Part shown: positions 43,277-51,273 of the stretch, one piece after another | Layout of the letters: each line of letters starts with the position of its first letter | How positions within the stretch are numbered: the first letter of the stretch is position 1 | From: a virus | IMG/VR virus record: IMGVR_UViG_3300015360_000041 | Coordinates: 1-64,000 of that record | Direction: 5' to 3' (one strand) | Length of the DNA stretch: 64,000 nucleotides | Notes under the pieces: model-generated | Told to the model about the DNA's origin: nothing | The model's database searches: none | The model's input: only the letters and a program-made list of their open reading frames with translations | Program-made: the position numbers and the translations under genes

Positions 43277-43702
43277 CTAATTAACGTTACCTAACGAATT
43301 ACTATCAATCTTCACTGAATTTATTTGTGTCGGATTCACATTCCCCTGTAATTTTACCTTGTCTCGTGTTACGGCATCATTGACGTTTTTAAAATCCGGC
43401 ACCGTAGATTTTGTAACTTCCGGGTTAACATTGTCGTCGGACAATTTCTCTAATTTTATCTTAGTTTCATCGGTCACATTCAAATTCGATGGCTCTAATT
43501 TCTCTGTTTTTTTTACAACGGCGTTCAAATTATCTTTTTCCAACTTCGATTTCGTTGATTTAGAACTTGCCGTGTTTAAAGTCTCGTTCTTGAGTTTCTT
43601 TTTTTCTGCAGGTTTATCACTAATATTGCTGTCGTCCAACACAGATTTGCGTATTTTTGATTGGTCGTCCTTATTAAGGTTTGAGTTAATTTTGTTTGTC
43701 AT
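43277..43702 (-). CDS. Low-complexity repetitive protein
   Basis: A 141-aa protein made almost only of Lys, Asn, Asp, Ser, Thr and Val, with the motif N-[LV]-N recurring every 15-18 residues (DNLNA, SNLNV, DNVNP, KNVND, GNVNP). It is surely disordered. It is transcribed toward the tRNA genes from the opposite strand. The repeats could act as a flexible linker, a target for modification, or a DNA/RNA-binding tail. It may also be an ORF without a protein role, though the ordered repeats speak for translation. Confidence 0.45.
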   Translation of the reverse strand: MTNKINSNLNKDDQSKIRKSVLDDSNISDKPAEKKKLKNETLNTASSKSTKSKLEKDNLNAVVKKTEKLEPSNLNVTDETKIKLEKLSDDNVNPEVTKSTVPDFKNVNDAVTRDKVKLQGNVNPTQINSVKIDSNSLGNVN

Positions 43703-43755
43703 TAAACTTTTCGGTTATTATTTACAATAATGTTATATATTAAAATTATACCATT

Positions 43756-44772
43756 ATGAGGTTATATATAACGGAATCGTCCGTACAGACGATGACATCA
43801 TTCTTCAAATATTCCGATATTGAGATAGTCAACAATCCGCAGACGTATTTCATGCGTAACAAACAGCATTTCAACTTCGACGCTGTCCTGATACTGGACG
43901 GAACCCCCGGAAACGATGCTACACTGAACATGGCCAGGCTTGCAGGCGTGCCGGTCTATGGCATACACAGGTACGACAAGACCGAACAGTCGGTCATGAT
44001 GAGCGCGGCGAGCATCAACATGCCAGACACGTGGTTCTCGGGGTACCTGAATAATTGCAACGATTTCGTGTCGTTGATGAAAGACGTCAAAGACGATGAA
44101 CGAGTGATAATAAAATACAGCCTCGGCGCGAGGGGTTTCGGTCAGATACTGCTGACTAAACGCGAGCTGATCGACTTGTTCGACAGCGACGACGATGTAT
44201 TAGTCAGATTGCTCGGCGAATCGTATTCGAAAGCACACTGCACGGACGAAGGTTTGGAGCAAACGACGGCAAAGAAACTGTCGGAGACAGATAAGCAACT
44301 CGAGAAATTCAAGAATATCAAGATAAATAAACACGACTGTCTCTTGAGCGCCATAAGACGCCGTAATGATTTAATAGTGCAGAGATACATACCGAACAGA
44401 GTCGAGTGGCGGATGCTCTGGTTTTACGACCAATTTCCAATCCTGGTGAGACGGAATTTCGACGACGGTACTTGGCAAGCCAATGCGTGCAATAACACGT
44501 CTGGGTCGTCCACTGTCGTCGATATGCGAGAATTGAAGGACTATGCCATAGACTACGAAAAGATCGACGGGTTTTTCAGTGAGATGAATGCGCCGTTCAT
44601 GAGCGTGGACATATATTACGATACAGACACTCACCAATGGGGGCTATTCGAGTTCCAGATGGAATTCGGGTGGACCAACACTGTGGGCATGGACTCGAGT
44701 TCTCTCAGTGTCAAGATGACAGAGGCTGTACATTCCATAACTAACAAACAAAAGCACACTCTCGCAGTATAA
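43756..44772 (+). CDS. ATP-grasp-like protein (Ter-associated candidate)
   Basis: A 338-aa protein. The first 100 residues look like the pre-ATP-grasp Rossmann part (VLILDGTPGNDA, GVPVYGIHRYD). The central and C-terminal parts show ATP-grasp features: RVIIKYSLGARGFGQILL (Lys and Gly-rich loop), LIVQRYIPNRVEWRMLWFY, and FMSVDIYYD....WGLFEFQMEFGW, where the usual E/N metal ligands lie. The nearest group I know is the RimK-like ligases. ATP-grasp enzymes are a regular part of the predicted Ter-linked biosynthetic module, with HAD and PRTase enzymes as found at 59763 and 60437. Substrate unknown. Confidence 0.68.
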   Translation: MRLYITESSVQTMTSFFKYSDIEIVNNPQTYFMRNKQHFNFDAVLILDGTPGNDATLNMARLAGVPVYGIHRYDKTEQSVMMSAASINMPDTWFSGYLNNCNDFVSLMKDVKDDERVIIKYSLGARGFGQILLTKRELIDLFDSDDDVLVRLLGESYSKAHCTDEGLEQTTAKKLSETDKQLEKFKNIKINKHDCLLSAIRRRNDLIVQRYIPNRVEWRMLWFYDQFPILVRRNFDDGTWQANACNNTSGSSTVVDMRELKDYAIDYEKIDGFFSEMNAPFMSVDIYYDTDTHQWGLFEFQMEFGWTNTVGMDSSSLSVKMTEAVHSITNKQKHTLAV

Positions 44773-44777
44773 TAGAC

Positions 44778-45068
44778 ATGGGTGAAGAATTATTTATAAA
44801 TATTTGGGACGCGTTATATGACTGGTCTATCAAGTCTAAGCATTTATATTTTTCGGGCATAGACGTTACGAAATATGATAAATTGCCATACGATATAATA
44901 ATAAAATTGTTATCATGTCATTTTGATGAACCGCAAATAGATTTGATAATCTGGTCCATATATGACGAAACCCCAGAGCTTGCAATAAATGAAGACCAAA
45001 AAATATTAGTTGATAATGCGCATACCTGCTGGGAATATATAAATAAATTAAACACTCAAAAATTATGA
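44778..45068 (+). CDS. Small hypothetical protein
   Basis: A 96-aa acidic helical protein, A/T-rich codons, no recognised domain. It starts 5 bp after the ATP-grasp gene and overlaps the next gene by 4 nt, so all three are one operon. Function unknown. Confidence 0.55.
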   Translation: MGEELFINIWDALYDWSIKSKHLYFSGIDVTKYDKLPYDIIIKLLSCHFDEPQIDLIIWSIYDETPELAINEDQKILVDNAHTCWEYINKLNTQKL

Positions 45069-45394
45069 AATATAAAGTAGAAATGTTTTACACATTAAAT
45101 GAAGACACGACATTCAGATATGACATGAATTGCAAAACATTCATAGAGTATGTGGCTAACGGTGTTATTATCGTAGCTGACACTTATTTGGTGCAAGTTA
45201 AATTGCAAATACTATCTTTATTAATTGAATATTCAGAATATACATCTATCCCGGCAATATTGCCTGCGTCATTCGATGTCAGAGTGTCAGAGTTATTAGG
45301 TGTAAACAATTTGATAAGTGCAATAATCCCAAATACTCAAGTGCCTAGTGACTTGATACTTGTGTATCAAGGTCCATTAGTAGACATGTTATAG
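45065..45394 (+). CDS. Hypothetical protein
   Basis: A 109-aa protein with hydrophobic C-terminal half (LVQVKLQILSLLIEYSEY, LISAIIPN) and no recognised domain. It overlaps the previous gene by 4 nt (ATGA). Function unknown. Confidence 0.55.
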   Translation: MKYKVEMFYTLNEDTTFRYDMNCKTFIEYVANGVIIVADTYLVQVKLQILSLLIEYSEYTSIPAILPASFDVRVSELLGVNNLISAIIPNTQVPSDLILVYQGPLVDML

Positions 45395-45431
45395 AAATAA
45401 ACAAATAAACAAATACATAAACAAATACAAG

Positions 45432-46313
45432 ATGAATAACTATTTAGATTTTTTGATTGATCTTTGGAAAATAACCAAAGAAGACGGCGGTTTCAGAGCG
45501 TATTCCGCGTTGATTGCTAAACATAAAGTTAACAGGAGCATTTCAGTCGTTCTCGGCGAAGACTTAGAATGGGTCAGTGATGACGGAAAGTTGTACATCT
45601 GGTCCGGAAAGAAACCGACTAAAAAAGACGCAGAGACCGCACACTTGATGCTGAAGAACCGCATAATGAAGCAGAAGAAAGACGCAGTCAAATTGGGAAA
45701 AATAGAAATCAAAAAATCAGACGATGTATTCCTTAACCGTCTCGCCAAACGCGGCGTAGACATGTCTAAGAAGACTGATAAGCTAGTGTGCGAGATTGCA
45801 GATTTGGGTGAGAGTATAAGCAACATGACAGTGCCATTAGTCAAGATTGATGATGCGACAAAACTCCCGTACACTGACGACGAGCTGAACAATGACGTCA
45901 ATAACCTGTTGGACGAGACGATCAAGGGAATTGCCGAAACCTTACGTATACTGGAACAGAATTACGCGCAATCAGAGCAGCAATTGAAAACGGAGCAGCA
46001 ATTGAAAACGGAGCGTGAAAGATATTTCGACGAGATTGACAGATTGACTAGCGCTAATGAATCGTTGGCAGCGCAGATGACCAATCTGAACGTGATAAAC
46101 TCGGAAGTGCGTGAGAAGCTGACAAATTGCGTGAATCGTATAGAAGTATTGGACAACGAGAATGCGCAGATGAGAAATCACATCAATTCGCTGCACACAC
46201 AGTTGGAAGAGCGCAACGACAATCTGTCAGAGACTAGAAAATTGTTACATGACGCGAATTATGAAATAGACAACACACTAATAAACAGGATAAAAAAATG
46301 GAGCCGCAGATAA
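45432..46313 (+). CDS. Coiled-coil protein
   Basis: A 293-aa protein. Residues about 1-90 form an N-terminal domain that resembles a small winged-helix-like unit (WITKEDGGF..., DGKLYIWSGKKPT in pattern) and residues about 170-280 are one long coiled coil (LTSANESLAAQMTNLNVIN). Two identical copies of an 18-bp segment (45975-46010) give EQQLKTEQQLKTE inside the coil. The end is basic (INRIKKWSRR). A structural, scaffolding or DNA-linked role is possible, none proven. Confidence 0.6.
   Translation: MNNYLDFLIDLWKITKEDGGFRAYSALIAKHKVNRSISVVLGEDLEWVSDDGKLYIWSGKKPTKKDAETAHLMLKNRIMKQKKDAVKLGKIEIKKSDDVFLNRLAKRGVDMSKKTDKLVCEIADLGESISNMTVPLVKIDDATKLPYTDDELNNDVNNLLDETIKGIAETLRILEQNYAQSEQQLKTEQQLKTERERYFDEIDRLTSANESLAAQMTNLNVINSEVREKLTNCVNRIEVLDNENAQMRNHINSLHTQLEERNDNLSETRKLLHDANYEIDNTLINRIKKWSRR
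45975..46010 (+). repeat. Tandem 18-bp repeat inside the coiled-coil gene
   Basis: GAGCAGCAATTGAAAACG occurs twice in direct tandem and keeps the reading frame. It lengthens the coil by six residues, a likely recent slip duplication. Confidence 0.8.
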
Positions 46314-46468
46314 TATTCATGATACTGCAGTTGCTGAGTTCTATGGTGACTTTCGCTGCTTATGCTAAAGAAAATAAATGGAAGGAATTGAAGTGGTACG
46401 TAATAGGACTCATCATAACCAACGCATTGTTGATTTGGGGCGGGTTCTATGTGCCGCTTATGCGCTAG
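46298..46468 (+). CDS. Small two-transmembrane protein
   Basis: A 56-aa protein with hydrophobic segments at about 4-20 and 36-53, joined by a charged loop (AKENKWKELKW). It overlaps the last residues of the coiled-coil gene by 16 nt and the convergent gene at 46458 by 11 nt. The size and two-segment layout are seen in some phage holins and antiholins, but no lysis enzyme is nearby, so this stays open. Confidence 0.5.
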   Translation: MEPQIIFMILQLLSSMVTFAAYAKENKWKELKWYVIGLIITNALLIWGGFYVPLMR

Positions 46469-47246
46469 CTGGAACGTCCGCTAAAATAATAATGTTATTT
46501 TGAAACCACTCAGAGCACTTATCATTGATGAGTGCTTTGTTAGTTTTGTACAGGTCCTTGAAGTACTGTTTGACTCTCTGACTACTTGCTTCCAAGAAAC
46601 TCGCACGCCAATCGTTTATGACTTCTATGAACTTTATGTCCATATCATTGTCTGTAGGATAGTCTAGGAACTGGTATAATTGTAATTTGTAATCGTTATC
46701 AGAAGCCAATACATCAGAGGACACTTCCTCTTTCATCAAGTTCAACAGAGGTTTCCGTATACCGTTTTTAGTATTGTGACCTTTCTTAATTATCTTCTTG
46801 AGTTGTTTCCTGTTGACCTTAGGTATTATCTCAAGACCGAAAGAATTAGCCAGCAATACAGAAGAACCTCCGCCGAAACTACCAATATCGCCTGAACCTG
46901 CAGAACTAGGTACTCCTGGAGTGCCAGACATTCCAGCACTCGATACGGCACCCATGTCCTCGACTATGCTCATTATGTCAGACTCTTTCACCAACCTGTC
47001 CATTAACCCACCGATTTGGTGTTTAAGGTCTTTTTCTGACACTGCGCACCTGATCATGAACTTATCTGTCACACAATCCTTGAATAGCGATAAAGGCAAC
47101 CTAATTACCTTATAGAGGAAATAATCCTTGTTTGCACCCTCGTAATACATGATGCGCACTTTAATATCTTGCCCGTCAATGTTTTTAACGTCAAAATACC
47201 ACTTATTGTTTATAAACAGCTGGTCGCCAGATTTTATGTTGTCCAT
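46458..47246 (-). CDS. Hypothetical protein with Gly/Ser-rich linker
   Basis: A 262-aa protein. Residues 1-90 are beta-rich, followed by a flexible Gly/Ser/Pro-rich linker (about 100-130) and a helical, basic C-terminal domain (KVNRKQLKKIIKKGHNTKNG). It is alone on the minus strand between two plus-strand units. No family recognised. A two-domain virion or DNA-binding protein is possible. Confidence 0.55.
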   Translation of the reverse strand: MDNIKSGDQLFINNKWYFDVKNIDGQDIKVRIMYYEGANKDYFLYKVIRLPLSLFKDCVTDKFMIRCAVSEKDLKHQIGGLMDRLVKESDIMSIVEDMGAVSSAGMSGTPGVPSSAGSGDIGSFGGGSSVLLANSFGLEIIPKVNRKQLKKIIKKGHNTKNGIRKPLLNLMKEEVSSDVLASDNDYKLQLYQFLDYPTDNDMDIKFIEVINDWRASFLEASSQRVKQYFKDLYKTNKALINDKCSEWFQNNIIILADVPASA

Positions 47247-47306
47247 ATCATATATATTTTTTATTTGACATTAAAAAGACACATAATTGTGTAAAACGAT
47301 ATAATT

Positions 47307-48218
47307 ATGGCGAAAGGTCACATAACATTACACAATACTATCATCACTGTAAATAACAGGGAGATATATAATTTATACATGCAGGAAATAAGACATTTCA
47401 GTAAATTGACGAGGGATGAAGAGTTTGAATATTTCAGGCAGTTGCGAGCAGGTAATACGAAAATGCACAACGAACTGATAAGTCGAAATTTATTATTTGT
47501 GATTTCTGTCGCAAAACAATATCAGGGATTGGCGCACGGCGCGTTGACGCTAGAAGACCTGATAGCCGAAGGAAATGTCGGCCTATGCCTGGCTATAGAC
47601 AGATATGACTATACTAAGGGTCACAAGTTTATTTCCTATGCAGTATTCTGGATTAAGCACGCGATTTTGGGTTGTCTTAGAGATAATATCAAAAACATAA
47701 GGGTTCCACAAAACAGACAAGCGATATTACACAAGCTAAACCAGCTCGAGAGAGAGATGGAGCAGCAACAAGATTATCACATCGACGTGACTACATTAGC
47801 ACTGCGTGCTGTAGAACTAGGATTACTTAGCGAACAAGATGCCGTATCAAATTTGTCGCGATTGAAAAATGATTGTGTAGACACTCGGTCATTTTCAAAA
47901 CCGATAAACAACCATAGCACTGGCGAAGAACTGACATTATTGGACGTTCTCACAGATGACAATTCTTTAGCGCCTGACGCGAGACTGCATGATGTAGATA
48001 TGAAGAGCGGTATTCAGGTTATGTTAAATACATTACCAGAGCATGTCAAATGCATGATTGAGCTATACCACGGAATTAACACGTACAAGTCTTTGAACTA
48101 TAAACAGATTGGTATGGTGTGCGATTTAACGTCCGAGAGAATCAGACAGCTTATAAACAAATATACGCGCAAGCTCTCTCGTAATTTCAGTGAAGAAAAA
48201 GAATACATGATGACATAA
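47307..48218 (+). CDS. Sigma-70 family RNA polymerase sigma factor
   Basis: A 303-aa sigma factor of the RpoD type. Region 1.2 (YNLYMQEIRHFSKLTRDEE), region 2 (NLLFVISVAKQYQ, LTLEDLIAEGNVGL, KFISYAVFWIKHAI) and region 4 with the -35-binding helix-turn-helix (YKQIGMVCDLTSERIRQLIN) are all present; region 1.1 is missing, region 3 is short. It would redirect host RNA polymerase to phage promoters. It is more like the short primary sigma factors of Bacteroidota than like T4 gp55. An ATAATTG-type promoter sequence lies upstream. Confidence 0.9.
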   Translation: MAKGHITLHNTIITVNNREIYNLYMQEIRHFSKLTRDEEFEYFRQLRAGNTKMHNELISRNLLFVISVAKQYQGLAHGALTLEDLIAEGNVGLCLAIDRYDYTKGHKFISYAVFWIKHAILGCLRDNIKNIRVPQNRQAILHKLNQLEREMEQQQDYHIDVTTLALRAVELGLLSEQDAVSNLSRLKNDCVDTRSFSKPINNHSTGEELTLLDVLTDDNSLAPDARLHDVDMKSGIQVMLNTLPEHVKCMIELYHGINTYKSLNYKQIGMVCDLTSERIRQLINKYTRKLSRNFSEEKEYMMT

Positions 48219-48268
48219 CGTAAAAATACACAAAATGATAATTAATTTTTTATTTCGTTAATAATTCA

Positions 48269-48276
48269 TATATTTG
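48269..48276 (+). promoter_or_regulatory. Promoter with TATATTTG, 4 nt from the ATG
   Basis: T-run at 48246-48251, TATATTTG at 48269-48276, then TAAA and the ATG of the kinase gene at 48281. Same arrangement as at 1234, 50511 and 52879. Confidence 0.55.
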
Positions 48277-48280
48277 TAAA

Positions 48281-48877
48281 ATGAAGACTGCATACATCCT
48301 AAGAGGAATACCAGGTTGCGGCAAATCGTCTCTGTCGGACGAGTTGCATTCAAACGCATCGATGACGGGCAGAACCGCATTAATTTGCAGTTCTGATGAT
48401 TTCTTCATGGACCACGATGGTAAATACAACTGGGATTTTGACAAACTCGGTCACGCACATATGTGGTGTAAGCAAGAGTTTAAGAACGGTATTGCCGAAG
48501 GCATAGACGTGGTAATTGTCTCTAACACGAACATACACACGTCCGACGTCAAGGCATACCACGACGTCGCCAAGGACGGCGGATACATGGTATTCGTTTT
48601 GACCGTCGAAAACTGGCACGACGGTACGGACATACACGATGTGGCGATAGAAGTGAAACTCGCCATGTCTGACACTCTCAGACAGAATATCAAAGGGTTC
48701 GCGATGCCAATGGTCGACGTGAAAGGCACCATGAAACCCAAGTACAAACGCAACAAAGACACAAACCTCTACGAGGTCTTCGACTACACAAAACAAGAAG
48801 TTGCCAGGGCGAGACGTGTGTACACGGCAGAAGAGATTGAAGAGTTGAAACGGTTGTCAAAAAAAACAAATAAATAA
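48281..48877 (+). CDS. P-loop kinase, polynucleotide-kinase-like (N4BP2/AAA_33 type)
   Basis: A 198-aa protein with Walker A RGIPGCGKSS (residues 8-17), an acidic pair SSDDFF where the acceptor 5'-OH is activated, and VVIVSNTNIH as the later strand. This pattern belongs to the small P-loop kinases near the kinase half of T4 polynucleotide kinase. It likely phosphorylates 5'-OH ends of RNA or DNA. T4 Pnk also has a HAD phosphatase half; here a separate HAD gene stands next to the RNA ligase at 54372-55939. Near-leaderless promoter upstream. Confidence 0.8.
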   Translation: MKTAYILRGIPGCGKSSLSDELHSNASMTGRTALICSSDDFFMDHDGKYNWDFDKLGHAHMWCKQEFKNGIAEGIDVVIVSNTNIHTSDVKAYHDVAKDGGYMVFVLTVENWHDGTDIHDVAIEVKLAMSDTLRQNIKGFAMPMVDVKGTMKPKYKRNKDTNLYEVFDYTKQEVARARRVYTAEEIEELKRLSKKTNK

Positions 48878-48881
48878 ATAT

Positions 48882-49496
48882 ATGAAAACAATTTCCAAAT
48901 TTATCCGGTACTGGGTGTACATAATCTATTACTACACCACGATCTGTTTCAGTTACGTGAAACACTACAGAGAACCTAAATTACGTTACTTTTACAAGGC
49001 ACGACTTTTCGCGTTGACTACACACCACAACGTGAGACAGAGTTACGACGGTTACCCGTACTTCTATCACATCGACATGGTCATGAAGTTTGCGCTGAAG
49101 TTCTCGCACATCATGGACAACAACATCAACGTCGTCATCGGTGCCATATTCCACGACTTGATAGAGGACTGCAGGCTGACTTACAACGACGTCAAAGATG
49201 AATGGGGAGTGGAAGTCGCTGACATAGTCTTCGCGTGTACCGAACTGCGCGGCAAGAACCGGGAAGAGAGACACGGTAAAGAGTACTATGATTTACTACA
49301 GACCACGGAAGAGGGTTCGTTCGTCAAGATTTGCGACGTTATCGCTAACATGACACAGGGCACGAATACAGGTTCTGGCATGTTGAAGAAATATCGTGTC
49401 GGTTATGCGAAATTTAAAGTGCTGTTGTACAGAGACAAGTTCAAAGAGATGTTCGATTATATCGAATCAAACTTACTGGAAGACAAGAAAACATAA
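48882..49496 (+). CDS. HD-domain protein, SpoT/MESH1-like (p)ppGpp hydrolase candidate
   Basis: A 204-aa protein. Motifs follow the alarmone hydrolase pattern: GYPYFYHIDMV (first His), GAIFHDLIEDC (His91-Asp92, Glu95-Asp96), WGVEVADIVFACTE and VKICDVIANM (the final Asp). These give the metal-binding HD residues and the ED pair known from SpoT/RSH and MESH1 enzymes, which remove the 3' pyrophosphate of (p)ppGpp. It lacks the synthetase domain. It follows the kinase gene by 4 bp. A phage enzyme that lowers alarmones would keep host synthesis active. Other HD phosphohydrolases remain possible. Confidence 0.72.
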   Translation: MKTISKFIRYWVYIIYYYTTICFSYVKHYREPKLRYFYKARLFALTTHHNVRQSYDGYPYFYHIDMVMKFALKFSHIMDNNINVVIGAIFHDLIEDCRLTYNDVKDEWGVEVADIVFACTELRGKNREERHGKEYYDLLQTTEEGSFVKICDVIANMTQGTNTGSGMLKKYRVGYAKFKVLLYRDKFKEMFDYIESNLLEDKKT

Positions 49497-49508
49497 AAAC
49501 ATAAAAAC

Positions 49509-49760
49509 ATGATTTGGTCAGTAATTAAATTAATATTCGCATTATCACATATTGTTAGTGCAACCGTATGTAACGCTATAACTTGGACTGTATATTTCGG
49601 ATGGGACAGAGACATATATCAAATGTATTGGACCGACAAGAAAACGAACATACAGTACACTTACCGCATTAATGCGTTTGCATGGGCGTTCAGAGTAAAA
49701 CGTCTAGCAGATTCAGCATTCGACATAACTAACAACCAGCACGTGACCGATAAAAAATAG
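49509..49760 (+). CDS. Small hypothetical protein with N-terminal hydrophobic segment
   Basis: An 83-aa protein with a hydrophobic N-terminus (about 3-28), either a membrane anchor or an uncleaved signal, and a soluble C-terminal half rich in Asn and aromatic residues. No family recognised. It follows the HD gene by 12 bp. Confidence 0.5.
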   Translation: MIWSVIKLIFALSHIVSATVCNAITWTVYFGWDRDIYQMYWTDKKTNIQYTYRINAFAWAFRVKRLADSAFDITNNQHVTDKK

Positions 49761-49777
49761 TCTCACTTTAATGTTGT

Positions 49778-49795
49778 ATAATTATTTTAAATCAT
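49778..49795 (-). repeat. 18-bp intergenic motif, copy 3 (reverse)
   Basis: Exact reverse complement of the motif at 4838 and 6759, again just after a gene end. The surrounding 106 bp hold no clear gene; a 19-aa ORF at 49798 is probably chance. Confidence 0.6.
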
Positions 49796-49878
49796 ATGCA
49801 TAACAAAGAACGACTTGAAGAAGATTTTACTGGGCACAGATATGAACAGAATTAAACTAAAACCACGTGTATAACATT

Positions 49879-50499
49879 ATGAAGAAAACTGAGATATTAA
49901 TCGTCGGCATCACGGGACTTATGGGTTCTGGTAAAAGCCACATAAGTCATATATTTGGAGAATGCGGCGCGATCATATACAACACTGATATAGTGTCAAG
50001 AGCCGTACAGATGAAGAACCAGGACTTGAAAACAAAACTCGTTGAAAAGTTTGGCGAAAAGTATTATGACGGGAAATTAATCAACGTCGAATATGCCAAA
50101 TCGCTGCTGTATGCAGGGACGCCGGAGTCTACGGAAAATCTGGAGTGGGTAACAACAGTCGTTGGCGAGTGTGTCAGACAGAATCTGTCAGAATACAAGA
50201 AGTCATTGGAAGACGCGGGCATCGAGAACTACATTCTCGTCGAATCTGCGATATTGTTCGAGACCGGTCTTGATAAGCACTGTGATTTAATAATCGGCGT
50301 TAAATCAACTAGCCCCATAGTCGCGACATACGGAAGGGATTACACGACCAAAGAGGAGTGGAAGATACGCATGGCGACGCAACTACCTGAATGTGATAAA
50401 AAATACGATTTCGTCATAGGCAACGAGTACAACAACGCTGTGGAAGCCAAGGTGCGAAAGGTTCACGAAGAAATAATGGAAAAATATTTCACAGATTAA
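49879..50499 (+). CDS. Dephospho-CoA kinase-like P-loop kinase
   Basis: A 206-aa protein from the ATG at 49879; a GTG 12 nt upstream could add four residues. It resembles CoaE: Walker A GLMGSGKS, the substrate Asp in IIYNTDIVSRAV, LVESAILFETGL, then the lid KIRMATQLPECDKKYDFVIGN, which matches the R-x-x-x-Q...K...D-x-x-I-x-N block. CoaE adds a phosphate to dephospho-CoA, the last step of coenzyme A synthesis. Phage kinases of this fold also act on deoxynucleotides, as T4 gp1 does, so the substrate remains open. Confidence 0.75.
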   Translation: MKKTEILIVGITGLMGSGKSHISHIFGECGAIIYNTDIVSRAVQMKNQDLKTKLVEKFGEKYYDGKLINVEYAKSLLYAGTPESTENLEWVTTVVGECVRQNLSEYKKSLEDAGIENYILVESAILFETGLDKHCDLIIGVKSTSPIVATYGRDYTTKEEWKIRMATQLPECDKKYDFVIGNEYNNAVEAKVRKVHEEIMEKYFTD

Positions 50500-50510
50500 A
50501 ATATTATTGC

Positions 50511-50518
50511 TATATTTA
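50511..50518 (+). promoter_or_regulatory. Promoter with TATATTTA, 4 nt from the ATG
   Basis: AATATTATTGC followed by TATATTTA (50511-50518), CATC and ATG at 50523. The 10 bases upstream of the element match those at 1221 and 52868 closely. Confidence 0.6.
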
Positions 50519-50522
50519 CATC

Positions 50523-51041
50523 ATGAAAACTATTTTTTATCATACAACAGGTACACGGTTCAAAATCGGAGATGTCATCGGTGGTCCGGGCAAGATAGTT
50601 TTCCTGCACACGAACCCAGTTCCACACGGAACGATACAGTCGATAGTCGCGGGCGGTTTCGCGTCGCACTCCAGTTATAATGCAGCAAGCAATAAAGCCT
50701 GGAATGATTATCAAATCGCTAAAATTGAATTCGATAAGACGAAAATCGGCGAAGCCCCAGTGTGTCCGTCAGATATATCGAACCCCAAACCCGTACCGCT
50801 TTTCGTGTACGAGATGAAACCTTACAACAAACCTGTATTCGGCAGCTGTAACGACGAGTATATCGTGTTCGACGATTTCGTCGAGGTCGTGCGCGTCGTT
50901 GGAAACGCAAAAGGCATACTGGACAACTTCAAGCAAAAATTTGGCGACGGTGCCAAGGCTTACCATTTCGGAGGCAAGGCGCGCAAGCCTAAGGGTCACG
51001 GCAAGGTAAGAACAAACTCAAATTACTCAAATGAATACTAA
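50523..51041 (+). CDS. Possible ADP-ribosyltransferase-fold protein (Arr-like)
   Basis: A 172-aa protein. The start FYHTTGTRFKIGDVI resembles the NAD-binding YHGT....L..GD.I block of Arr (rifampin ADP-ribosyltransferase) type enzymes, followed by FLHTNPVPHGTI and, later, LFVYEMKPYNKPVFGSCNDEY, which fits the strand before the catalytic acidic residue. The C-terminus is basic (KARKPKGHGK). If real, it would transfer ADP-ribose from NAD+ to a protein, nucleic acid or small molecule. Near-leaderless promoter upstream suggests early expression, as T4's ADP-ribosyltransferases have. Fold call tentative. Confidence 0.42.
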   Translation: MKTIFYHTTGTRFKIGDVIGGPGKIVFLHTNPVPHGTIQSIVAGGFASHSSYNAASNKAWNDYQIAKIEFDKTKIGEAPVCPSDISNPKPVPLFVYEMKPYNKPVFGSCNDEYIVFDDFVEVVRVVGNAKGILDNFKQKFGDGAKAYHFGGKARKPKGHGKVRTNSNYSNEY

Positions 51042-51273
51042 AGAAATACAGATCGGCGATGTCATAGAGATGTTCAACTGTACCGGGTCTTCGGACAGGG
51101 CGACAGAGCGTACTTATATCATAGACCGCGTGACTAAGACGTTGGCAAAAAGCGGCGAAATGCGATTCAATAGAGTGGCAGAACAGTGGCAAAAAGACGG
51201 AGAATATCTTGTCAAACACGTCGACGAAAGACGATGGTCTGTAAATGGACACAGATTACTAAAAACTGAGTAG
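51031..51273 (+). CDS. Small hypothetical protein
   Basis: An 80-aa protein with a beta-rich, SH3-like pattern (IQIGDVIEMFNC, RTYIIDRVT) and no recognised family. It overlaps the previous gene by 11 nt and abuts the nucleotidyltransferase gene with no gap, so it is in their operon. Confidence 0.55.
   Translation: MNTKEIQIGDVIEMFNCTGSSDRATERTYIIDRVTKTLAKSGEMRFNRVAEQWQKDGEYLVKHVDERRWSVNGHRLLKTE

Noticed and set aside
49798-49857. A 19-aa ORF after the third copy of the 18-bp motif
   Set aside because: Too short, no promoter at the conserved spacing, no relation to neighbours.
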